Translations under genes and position numbers: made by a program
Shown: positions 13,046 through 23,403 of the stretch, piece by piece
How positions within the stretch are numbered: position 1 is the stretch's first letter
Layout of the letters: every line of letters begins with the position of its first letter
Notes under the pieces: model-generated
The model's input: only the letters and a program-made list of their open reading frames with translations
Databases searched by the model: none
Told to the model about the DNA's origin: nothing
NCBI RefSeq assembly: GCF_964355755.1
Contig: NC_092671.1
Span: forward strand, 10,861,001 to 10,925,000
Origin: Antedon mediterranea
Lineage: Eukaryota > Echinodermata > Crinoidea > Comatulida > Antedonidae
Reading direction: 5' to 3'
DNA: 64,000 nucleotides

Positions 13046-15575
13046 CTGTTGCTGTAAGAAGGAAATGCGTAACAGTAAGTCAAATTTGATTTATTTACTA
13101 TTTACGAAGTTCAGATGTTTCAGTGTAGAGTAAAGGTTAATTTAGTATGCATAATTTAGCCAATTCGCCAAATAAAAGAAGTAAAATTGGTCGCCGACCA
13201 ATCAGTAACATTTACTTAGTTTAACGAACAAAGTATCAATGATATCACTGTTTCGTGGTTAAGATGTAAATATATAATCGACGTATAATATATATATATA
13301 TATAAACAACTTGACATTGTACAGAAAATATTCTTGCTTACTGTTGATTATAGACTGTACAAGATGTATTGTAAATAAGCTCGAATGTTCCAACAGCCAG
13401 TGTTGGTCTTCTGAGTTATTTTGTTGTCGGACAAGTAACGTATATTATTATTATTATTATTATTTACCCTATTGTAACGAAACTTATTTTAGTTTATTTA
13501 AATCTTATCGGGAAATTTGATTATTTCCCATATTTCCACATTAAAACAATACACAACACCAATCTATCAATCAATAAACGTATAATGTTTGTATCATCTA
13601 TATACGATAAATTCTGAGAATAATAATAATAATAATAATTATTATTATAATAGGTAAGGTCGGCATTATATATTACCTTCTGTACCACAAACGTTACGTG
13701 ACATGCTGTACATACAGACGTTACATGACAGTACTCGTACACGGGAACTTTTGACTTAAATACATTAGTAAAATTAATTGGAAACCTTTTTTTCAGACGT
13801 AAATTGTAGTTGTTATGGCCTTGATAAATGCAGTAACTGTACAGACGATGGTTCTACTTCTGGTAACGTTATTATTTATATTATTTAAATAAAAACATAA
13901 GAAAGTATTGAGGCATGCAACCAAGATACGTGGTAGTCTCTGTTTGGTTGAAATTAATATTATTCATAATATCATTGACTACAATTAACTGTAAACGTTT
14001 TCTTAATTATTATTTTAAAAATTACCTCCGCAATATAGACCTAGATATAACCATAATTGTTGTCTCATTTGCTGCCGTCGTTGTAATTATTGGTATTCTC
14101 ATAACCATTTGTTATTGGATCAAGCGAAAAGACAGAAATCAAAGGTAAACATTGTTTTACATCACGGCATTAATTATTCAAGATAGGCCTACTATAATCG
14201 TTTCAAATATTGTTGCATGAGCAAAGTATGACAAGATTTCATTGAGTGTCGAAAATAAATGTATGAGTGAAGTATAAACGCGCCTATTATAGAACCATGC
14301 AATAATATAGTGTTATTATATACATTGTTGTTTATGTTTATTTCTAAAGGCCTCCACATTCTCCAAAGGTAAAGTATGCTGCTAATGGAGAAACCATCGA
14401 AGTACAAGGTAATGTTAACTTTTATATTTCACTTGGTGTGTTGTTAAACATACAAAAAAAAAGATGATTGAAATCAAACTTTGAATGCTGTTTTATAGTT
14501 TTAATAAAGTTTTTCATTTTTTCATTGATTTTGCTTATAAGAAAGACAAATAGCTTTTTTAAATGAGATTCTAGTTAACTTTTTATTTATTACGGTTTTA
14601 TCTGGTAAACAATTTGTTTCCGATCCATTTTGGGCCAAATGAATAAAAGCTACCGCACTGACATAGCATGTCATAGCAATCTGACATATAATTATTTAGT
14701 TACCGTAACATGTTACCTTTAGTTAGTTAGTATACATATTAATATAATTATTATATAACAATTTTCATTTATTTGTTGTTCTGTACTACTACTACTTTTT
14801 TTTTTTTTATAAATATAAATATTTGTTTTTATTTAAAGGTGAACCAAGCGTATCAACCCAACCGCTTCCGGCTATTCCAGTTACCAATCATTATACTCTG
14901 GCAGAATTACAAAATAACACATATGAACAAATTAAACCTTGTTATTCAAGTCTCAAAAGAAACAGCAATGGATCAGAAGATTATACAACCCTTAACAAAA
15001 ACGTTGATGTAAACGCATCAAGCGCTGAAGGAATTGAAGACAAAACTAGAACTATGTCTTCCACCAATAGGGACGAAGTTGCAAATACGTATGCACAACT
15101 TACGAAAAAACCTGCGACTAAGTATACCACACCGTATTTAGAAAACGAAATCACTCCAAAACAAGCGACACCTAAACAGAACGACGACTACGAGGATACT
15201 GAAGTGGCATACGATAAGTTAAAACACCATGCATGTACTCGCCCAAATGACGATGACATATCAGATGATTACAACAAACTGGCTTCCGTAACTGCTGATG
15301 GAGATTTGGAAGACGATTATTCTCATCTTGACAGGACATCCAAAAATGTATCAAGTGGTGTCAAAAACCAGTATAGTCAGTTAGAATTGACTGCTGCCAA
15401 TGCTGCTGATGGAACAAATCCGAGAGGAGAAACAAATCAAGGTTATGAAGATACTTGGTTATCAAAGACACCTGAAAATGAAAACCCGGTAATGGTTCAA
15501 ACTGAAAACGACAAAAACTGTGCGAAGGAGCCAAAAGTAAACGGTGGATATGAACAAGCGATTATTAACAATTGA
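13046..15575 (+). CDS. Gene B: small receptor with eight YxxL/I motifs in its tail (5' exon missing)
   Basis: Exons found: 13046-13074 (29-nt microexon), 13354-13434, 13797-13862, 14039-14144, 14350-14408, 14839-15575; all phases match. The first two introduce a Cys-rich ectodomain (CCC, then CxxC, CC and CxCx5CxxC groups). Exon 14039-14144 encodes one membrane segment ending ILITICYWIKRKDR. The last exon gives a 245-residue tail with YEQI, YSSL, YTTL, YAQL, YDKL, YNKL, YSHL and YSQL; VAYDKL fits the ITIM consensus V-x-Y-x-x-L. Such motifs recruit SH2 proteins after tyrosine phosphorylation. The missing first exon must end in phase 2, as in A, C and D. A weak candidate is ATG at 12736 with an AG|GCAAGT donor near 12773, but its hydrophobic stretch is too short for a good signal peptide. 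AATAAA at 16046. Confidence 0.72.
13441..13466. repeat. TTA microsatellite
   Basis: A TTA run directly after the exon 13354-13434 donor; an ATA/AAT run lies in the same intron at 13618-13655. Confidence 0.7.
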
Positions 15576-15611
15576 TAAACTTTCCACAGAGAGATTTAAT
15601 CTCATATCTTG

Positions 15612-15778
15612 TAAAGCTCTGTCTACACTTTCAAACTAGTTTGACAAAAAAAGTGTGATGTGCCAAATATGGTAGTGGTATACCCAAATATGGTAGTGAT
15701 ATGACATCATTATGTCCATATATAGGCACATCACATTTTTTGTCACATAAAGTTGGATAGTGTGTAGACAGAACTTAA
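15612..15778. mobile_element. MITE, CTCTGTCTACACT family, copy 1
   Basis: About 165 bp in the 3' flank of gene B. It begins AAAGCTCTGTCTACACTTTC and ends with the inverse TGTGTAGACAGAACTTAA. The interior holds two ATATGGTAGTG words and GTGTGATGTGCC with its inverse GGCACATCACA. Three further copies lie in the window. Confidence 0.75.
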
Positions 15779-16476
15779 GTCTACTTTTAACTTTGGACAA
15801 AAGACAAATACTTATTAATGGTGTAAAAATATCTTATAGATTATAGTAGCAAAGTATAAGTAACGAGATAGTCTAAATGTTTCAAGAGTAGTATTACTGC
15901 TTTCAGCATAGTCATTATTATTATATACATGTGACTGTTTACTTTGTATGGGTTGTTATGACAATGATTATATGTTTGTGTGAGTCCATTGTGGCAAAAG
16001 TACTTGCTTGCGTAGTTTGAAAAGCTAGTATATTATTTTAATTGAATAAACTTAGCAGGAACTATAGGAGATTTCGACATTAAAAGGATTTCTGAAAATA
16101 CTCATAATATACGTGTATATAAAAAGAGGATTTTGTGTTTGCCGATAGGTGGCTCTCTTCACAATTATCAATTAGGAAAATTGTAATGAACTAGATGGTA
16201 CGCTCGCTTCGCTCGCGTACCATCTAGGTCGTTGCCACAGATGGTTCTCGAATACACAGTAATTTCAGCGTAACAAAACTGGCGATTTCAAATGTACGTA
16301 CCGCAGGACTATAGGCCTATACATTGTCGTTTACAGAAACAAATAAATAGACACGATGAGTTATGTAGTCAACTAAAATTAGCACCCTGGGAATTACTTC
16401 CGAAGGAGAAACTTATCACAAAATGAGTCCAAGTTTTTGATTTGGACTCATTTAAAGAAACCCAATTTGTGTTTTG

Positions 16477-17512
16477 TATGTAACATTAGGGTTGAGGGAT
16501 GGGAAAGCGGATAGGTACAAAGAGGAACAATTTTTAAATATATTCTTTATCCACTCAGTAACGAAATATTTTTTTCATGTTTTATAGGCCTATAAATAAT
16601 ATACCTCTAAATACAGTAAAACATTTGCGATTTAATACTTTTTTTATTTTATTTATTTATTTATTTCTTTTAAATATTCATTGTACACTAATTTTCCCCG
16701 TGTATGGCAAGAGATTCCTAATTATATTAGAGAACATTCTTTATTTAGTGTAGTTAAAACTGTCACTGTCATAATCGATTGAAATATTAAAGTACCATGT
16801 CACGATACACCACTACGACGTTTATATTTGGTAATTATTAATTAATACAAACGTTGAGAAAGAACTGTCAGTATAAAGTTTATTTGTATATAATAATGTG
16901 TTTATATATCTAACAGTAGAGCCTATCCACAATCTCGCAAGTTTATTCTCAAAGGGCCCATATATTTACCTACCGTATGTGTTAAACCAAGGGCTCATAA
17001 ATTTACCTACAGTACTTGTGTTAAACCAAATTCTGGCAGACTGAGAGATTGGGATGTTCCATTCATCGCAAATCAATAGATTTGTATAATCGTATATTAA
17101 ATCTATCAAAATAGTATTTTTTAAAGAAAATCGGCCTGTCTTCAACATTATGATGGTGTACTCTAGCTGTTCAACCGGTTTTCAGCCATTAAAAACAATT
17201 ATCGTAGGAGGAGATAGGAAAATGCGAAGCCTCCTCGCATTTTTGTGGCGGGTATTTTTCAAGACGGACATCCATTAGACAGTGTATACCACGATCGGAA
17301 AACACCCCTATTTGGGGCAAATCTTAGAACCTAAATTCGTTTTAACCGTCAATAACTAATTATCTAACTTAATTTAATTAGTAAACAGGGTTACATCAGG
17401 TGGTTAAAATCAGTACCGAAAGTACGAACCAACTTTATATACCATCGAGTAAAAATTATAGAAGTAAGGCGCGATTTACCGAATTTTGTCCTTACGTAAA
17501 TTTATATATAGA
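16477..17512. repeat. 1-kb repeat, copy 1
   Basis: Starts at TATGTAACATTAGGGTTGAG and ends at CTTACGTAAATTTATATATA. Internal landmarks: AGCGGATAGGTACAAAGAGG, a 37-bp near-direct repeat (GGGCYCATAWATTTACCTAC, 16955 and 16990), and an AGGAGG...CCTCCT hairpin near 17207. It recurs at 18672-19023 (middle part) and 19024-20056 (nearly full). No transposase ORF is visible. Confidence 0.7.
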
Positions 17513-18671
17513 CTAGATGGCACGCTCGCTTCGCTCGCGTACCATCTAGGGGTGCTCACAGATGGTTCTCGAATACAGTAGAATCCACGGACGGGGACTT
17601 TTTTGGGACACTAAACAAAAACGGAAGTGTCCCCCTAATTGGGGTATTCAGAAATAGAGACAACAAAACCAATACTGGATTCCATAAAGGACAATTAATT
17701 TATGTGGATTAAAGAAATTAGGGAGAAATGGAAATGTATGTACGGGAATTGGGCGGCGGCACGTGGTTGTGGTGATGGAACCGCAGTAATAAAGTTGATT
17801 GTATTTATATATTATAAGAACCAAACTAAATAAATAGACCTAGACATTCTGCGAAATGGAAATCGGAAATTCAAGCTCCTATTCAGTGAAAAATTAAACT
17901 GTAGTCTACCTAAATATTTAGGGCAAATCATCGGTTGTGGTGTTGAACTTCCTGTAAACATTTGTGTGAACCAAACTGGGTCGAATTTCTGTCATGAGTA
18001 CTGATTTGTTGGCCTGTGATTTATGACGCCTAAGGGATCTATCTAGACTTATTTTTTAGAATAATGTACGTACCTGTCAGATACAATTGTCTTGTGTCGT
18101 ATAATAAATAAGTACTGTAATAGTTACTGAAGTTACTATTACAATCTCGTCAATGAAAACACGAAAATGTATATGCACTTACTTATGAAAACGTATACAG
18201 TATTATACTCAGTTATTGAAACAGTAGGTTTAAAAAAGTTTCGTTTGTCTGTAAAATGATGTAATCAAGCTGTTTACATGAGTCTTAATTTATAAGCACA
18301 TCAATAATAAAATAGTTTATCTATCCTGTAATTGGCGAGATTATGGTCGCTGTTGAATGAAATAAAGCCAATCGGTATCATATTTGTACAGAAACGTTTT
18401 CGCGGCCGAAGGGTGTAACCTAAATTCGTTGTATTATCGTCAAGAACTAACTGTAACTAAACTTACATAGAAAGTAGGGTATCATAAATTTGGCCTTAGC
18501 ACTCGGGGGAGTGGCTAAGATGAAGTCCGTGGGACTACTAAATATAAATTGTAATGAACCTCGAGGGACATAAAAAGGAATATTTCATGTTTCATTATCA
18601 ATGTATAATAAATGGAAACTGTTTACCGATTAAAATAATAGAAATTGGTTTTTTAACATTTTCCGAACCTA

Positions 18672-20056
18672 TTGCAAGTTTATTCTCAAAGGGCCCATAT
18701 ATTTACCTACCGTATGTGTTAAACCAAGGGCTCATAAATTTACCTACAGTACTTGTGTTAAACCAAACTGGATGTTCCATTCATCGCAAATCAATACATT
18801 TGTATAATCGTATATTAAATCTATCAAAATAGTATTTTTTAAAGAAAATCGGCCTGTCTTCAACATTATGATGGTGTACTCTAGCAATCTATCAAAATAG
18901 TATTTTTAAAAGAAAATCGGCCTGTCTTCAACATTATGATGGTGTACTCTAGCTGTTCAACCGGTTTTCAGCTATTAAAAACAATTATCGTAGGAGGAGA
19001 TAGGAAAATGCGAAGCCTCCTCGCTATGTAACATTAGGGTTGAGGGATGGGAAAGCGGATAGGTACAAAGAGGAACAATTTTTAAATATATTCTTTATCC
19101 ACTGAGTAACGAAATATTTTGTTCATGTTTTATAGGCCTATAAATAATATACCTCTAAATACAGTAGGCCTAAAACATTTGCGATTTAATACTTTGTTAA
19201 AACTGTCACTGTCATAATCGATTGAAATATTAAAGTACATGTCATGATACACCACTACGACGTTTATATTTTTGGTAATTATTAATTAATACAAACGTTG
19301 AGAAGGAACTGTCAGTATAAAGTTTATTTGTATATCTAACAGTAGAGCCTATCCACAGTCTCAGTAATAAAGTTTATTTGTATATATTTTTATATTACAT
19401 CTAACAGTACGAACATTCACAGTAAGAAATGTTCGATTCAAATGAAAAATAGTTAATAGGTATTTACAGTATTGTCAAAGTATTGCAAGTTTATTCTCAA
19501 AGGGCCCATATATTTACCTACCGTATGTGTTAAACCAAGGGCTCATAAATTTACCTACAGTACTTGTGTTAAAACTCTGGCAGACTGAGAGATTGGGATG
19601 TTCCATTCATCGCAAATCAATACATTTGTATAATCGTATATTAAATCTATCAAAATAGTATTTTTTAAAGAAAATCGGCCTGTCTTCAACATTATGATGG
19701 TGTACTCTAGCTGTTCAACCGGTTTTCAGCTATTAAAAACAATTATCGTAGGAGGAGATAGAAAAATGCGAAGCCTCCTCGCATTTTTTTGGCGGGTATT
19801 TTTCAAGATGGACATCCATTAGACAGTGTATACCACGATCGGAAAACACCCCTATTTGGGGCAAATCTTTGAACCTAAATTCGTTTTAATCGTCAATAAC
19901 TAATTATCTAACTCAATTTAATTAGTAAACAGGGTTACATCAGGCGGTTAAAATCAGTACCGAAAGTACGAACCAACTTTACATACCATCGAGTGAAAAT
20001 TCTAGAAGTAAGGCGCGATTTACCGAATTTTGCCCTTACGTAAATTTATATATAGA
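18672..20056. repeat. 1-kb repeat, partial copy 2 followed by copy 3
   Basis: 18672-19023 carries only the middle part and contains a further tandem duplication of about 65 bp (ending GATGGTGTACTCTAG twice, 18885 and 18953). It abuts a nearly full copy at 19024-20056. Copy 3 has an extra stretch at 19355-19484 relative to copy 1. Confidence 0.7.
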
Positions 20057-20894
20057 TACATTATGAAATAAATTAGTTATTATGCAGCCTATAACAAGTT
20101 GTTGATTAACATGTTTATTAAAATCTGGTTGATTGATTGACGATTGACAATGATTATTGCAAAAATTCTACAATATTATGACAAATCGCCCTATTATATT
20201 CGCCATTAGGCCTACTTGCCTACATTACTAGTCCTAGTATTTAGTACAACTTAGACTCGTTAATATATGACTTGTGATGGTCAGTTAGAATATGTTTAGT
20301 CACAGCTGCTGAATCAGGTGCATTACAGCTTAACAACAGATATTCTCGATTTCCTATTTGGAAACACACGGTATACACGGTAAACCTTACTTTAATAGAT
20401 AATTCTACCAACACAAAGCCATTACGATGATATAATATTGGCAATTTTCATGACAATTATTGATGAAAAAACTAGTGTGATATCGTGAAAGCGAAAGATT
20501 GTATCAGTAACATAACAGCAACTTCAATTATATAATTCGCTATTGTACTAGATTATGTAAATTTATTCATAAAACAATAAATGTTGTTATTCGTAATTCA
20601 TTAAAGGTATATATATATTATTATATTTTTAAACAATTAATGATGAATTTTGTTGAAAACTCACAAGAAGCATCAGCAATTATATACAAGGAAAGAAAGT
20701 TTACTTTGTTTTTTATTGTTATGATTTTCTTTTCCGGAACCATTCAAAAGTATCAACACGTGATTATTACGTTCGTATACGCATTGTTATGTCTATTATA
20801 TGGAAACATTTCAGAGAGGGAAATCCCCACTAAAATTGCCGATATCACGATATCACATGAAATGTCGTACATCATTAGAGTCTAAAAAATAAAC

Positions 20895-22832
20895 ATGTCG
20901 ACATCGCCGTTTGCATTATATATTGTTTTTTGTGTTGTTAGTATAAATGTTTTTCAAATCTTTGCTAACCAAAGGTAAGTTTTGTCTGTTTAAACATCAG
21001 TATTATTTTTTAGATTAGATTAGGTTTTATATTTGTGGTTTTGTTTTTCGTATGTAGTAATAGTATCTCTAGATGGACTGTAACCAAAATAGACAAGTTT
21101 AAAATACAAATAAAATGTTTATTCATTTAATTTATCTTTATTTAAGAATTTCGGCATACATTTGACACAACAAGTCGTTTATTCACTGAACTCTACAGCA
21201 AAAAACGCTTACAATTGGGTACTCTAGCACAGTGTCTGAGTCTGATGTTTAGGTTAACATTGAATTTCGTCTTCCAGTGAAACGATAGGCCTAATCAATG
21301 GTTTTATAACATAGGTTGGGTAGAACTCTGAAGTGATACTTTCCATATCTCCTTTCTGGAACTATAAATCCACAGTCTGAGCCTGGTTAGAATTTTGAAT
21401 AAAAGTGTAGAGTAAGAAATATACATTATTCGAAGAAATAATTATAAAGCCGTCATTTTGGGTTTTTTAGGTCGCGTAATACTGGTTGTCAACAAAGGAG
21501 GAACAACTGCAATGGTAATAGAATGAGTTAAGTGAGGATACAATAACTTATTTAAAGTAATATACACATTGTATTAAATATTGTATTTAATATATAGATA
21601 AACACATTAACATATCCAAGAGAGGAGGCAGTCAATACGAGTATTAACTCATTCACATAAAGGTACGAACAACGGCATAAATAAAAAGCATCTCCTAAAT
21701 TGGGAACTGGTCGCATTATTTACGGGAAGTGTCCCCTGAATAGGAATGTTTCAAAGGAGGAGTTGTACTGTGTTTTTTAAATACAACACGGGATTCAACA
21801 CCAGTGGTATTAGTACTACCATGGAGCTAACATACTACTACTACCATGGTACTACTAACAACTGTTAGAAAAATAGATATATTTTCTTCATTGTATATTA
21901 CTATTATGTTTATTAGGAGGTAAGAATAAGACCGAACTGGACGAAGATTCCGAGGACGATGGAATGAGTATAATCACTATTGTATGTCTAGTGGTCGGTG
22001 TTACCATCGTGGCAATAGGCATTCTCGTCACTATTTGTTACTGGATACGGACGAAACATAATACAAATAGGTAAAACATTATTGCAGTGGTTGATCCATG
22101 ACTTTCAATTCGGGCCCGCCTACGCAAATATATTCACGAGAACGTCATAACATTTCCTATTTACTATTAAAACCTATTTTAAGATAATTATAAGCTATCC
22201 AATTGTAGTCAGAGAACAGAGGTCACTTAAAATTCGAGAACAATTGTGGTTAGACTGACATCACTAATAATAGTGATATATAAATTCACAGGCAGTATTG
22301 TTGTCTATGAGCGTGAGAGATAATGACTGACCCGTCGGACATGTTATTTATTTAATTAATTTAATGCATTGTAATGTTCACTTTGAATCTACATCACTTT
22401 TGACGTGTTTATCCTTTATTTTACCTTAGGTCAGCACCACCAGCTACTAGTACTTTTGATAATAAAAAAACCAAACCAGTTGGTAAGTCAATAATAATAA
22501 TGACAATAAACCTAAACTACTTTAATATAATTTTTGAATATTTTCTTTTTCATTTAACTTTGTATTTGTTTTTTTTTTCTCAAGATGATGAAACCGTTTG
22601 CATCCGGCCACTGCCTCAAGAAACTCTTCCTATGTCACCACATACCGTGCACACTTATGAAGAAGTTGGTCCGGCGTACACAAGCCTACAACCGACAGGG
22701 GATGGTGACATAAGCACTCCTAATACGCATGTTGTCAACAGTAACAGTGATGCTGGATTAAGAGTAGACAGTTTGTCAATTGAAACTTCACTTTCAAATG
22801 TAGATGGTTATGACGAATTGAGACTTAAATAA
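20895..22832 (+). CDS. Gene C: small membrane protein with YxxL tail, paralogue of B
   Basis: Five exons: 20895-20974, 21471-21514, 21917-22070, 22430-22482, 22585-22832. They total 579 nt, 192 residues, all phases matching. A signal peptide (1 to about 22) leaves a very short ectodomain with two cysteines and an acidic stretch (DEDSEDDG). The membrane segment (about 58-84) ends IAIGILVTICYWIR-like, almost the same as gene B. The tail has TYEEVGPAYTSL (Y135, Y142) and YDEL near the C-terminus (Y186). B has TYEQIKPCYSSL at the matching place, and intron phases around the membrane exon are the same, so B and C are paralogues. The tiny ectodomain suggests a signalling adaptor rather than a ligand binder (inference). 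I did not find additional ectodomain exons. AATAAA at 23325. Confidence 0.78.
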
Positions 22833-23403
22833 GTTCAAAGAAATATTCAATCGAAACTAAAATTTCGATGACTATAAAGAAACTCACTCGAAATCAAGAG
22901 AGTTTTGAAGATGCAACAGAAGGCCGCTCGCATAGCATCTCTAGAGAACGAAAATAATGGGAGAGACGAAGTGTATCATGATAATAACTTACCATATTAT
23001 CTAACAATATCAGTAGAATTTGTTTAGAATAACAATAATTGTAAGCTCTAAATTCTGTCTTCCATATTTGACAAAAGCAAATGGTAAATAACCTACAAAT
23101 TTGTAAATTTAATAGTATTGCTCAATCTGAACGAACACTGTGGACACTGATGCGTAAACACTCTTTTTTCATCACAAAAGAAAGGGTCACAGCGACGACG
23201 AACTAAGACGGCAGTAGGTCTGTTTCGTATTAGGCCTGTTTCGTATACAGTACTTAGTCCTTAGTATGAGTTAGAATTAAGCATTGCTGTTCCACACTTT
23301 CGCATAACAGTAATACTTTAGTAAAATAAATCGTTGAGAAACTACAACGAATGACAGAAAACTACTGTACTTTTTAAGATTTATTTGATCGTGAAATTAT
23401 ATA
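22833..23403. other. Spacer between genes C and D
   Basis: 3' UTR of C and the promoter region of D. A short duplicated CTGTTTCGTAT lies near 23220. Nothing else stands out. Confidence 0.5.

Larger units (their letters stand above)
15779..20894. other. Intergenic repeat field between genes B and C
   Basis: Holds two copies of a GCTCGCTTCGCTCGC palindrome element (16190-16260 and 17510-17570), a hairpin near 16415-16448 (AATGAGTCCAA...TTGGACTCATT), a duplicated and rearranged repeat of about 1 kb (16477-17512, 18672-19023, 19024-20056) and an inverted-repeat end near 17575. An ORF at 18554-18832 runs through repeat sequence and is not a gene. An 81-codon ORF at 20640-20885 just upstream of gene C shows no family features. 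Confidence 0.5.

Noticed and set aside
18554-18832. 92-codon ORF between genes B and C
   Set aside because: Most of it lies in a repeat present three times, where other copies break the frame.
20640-20885. 81-codon ORF just before gene C
   Set aside because: Hydrophobic but without a splice or domain context; more likely 5' flank of gene C.
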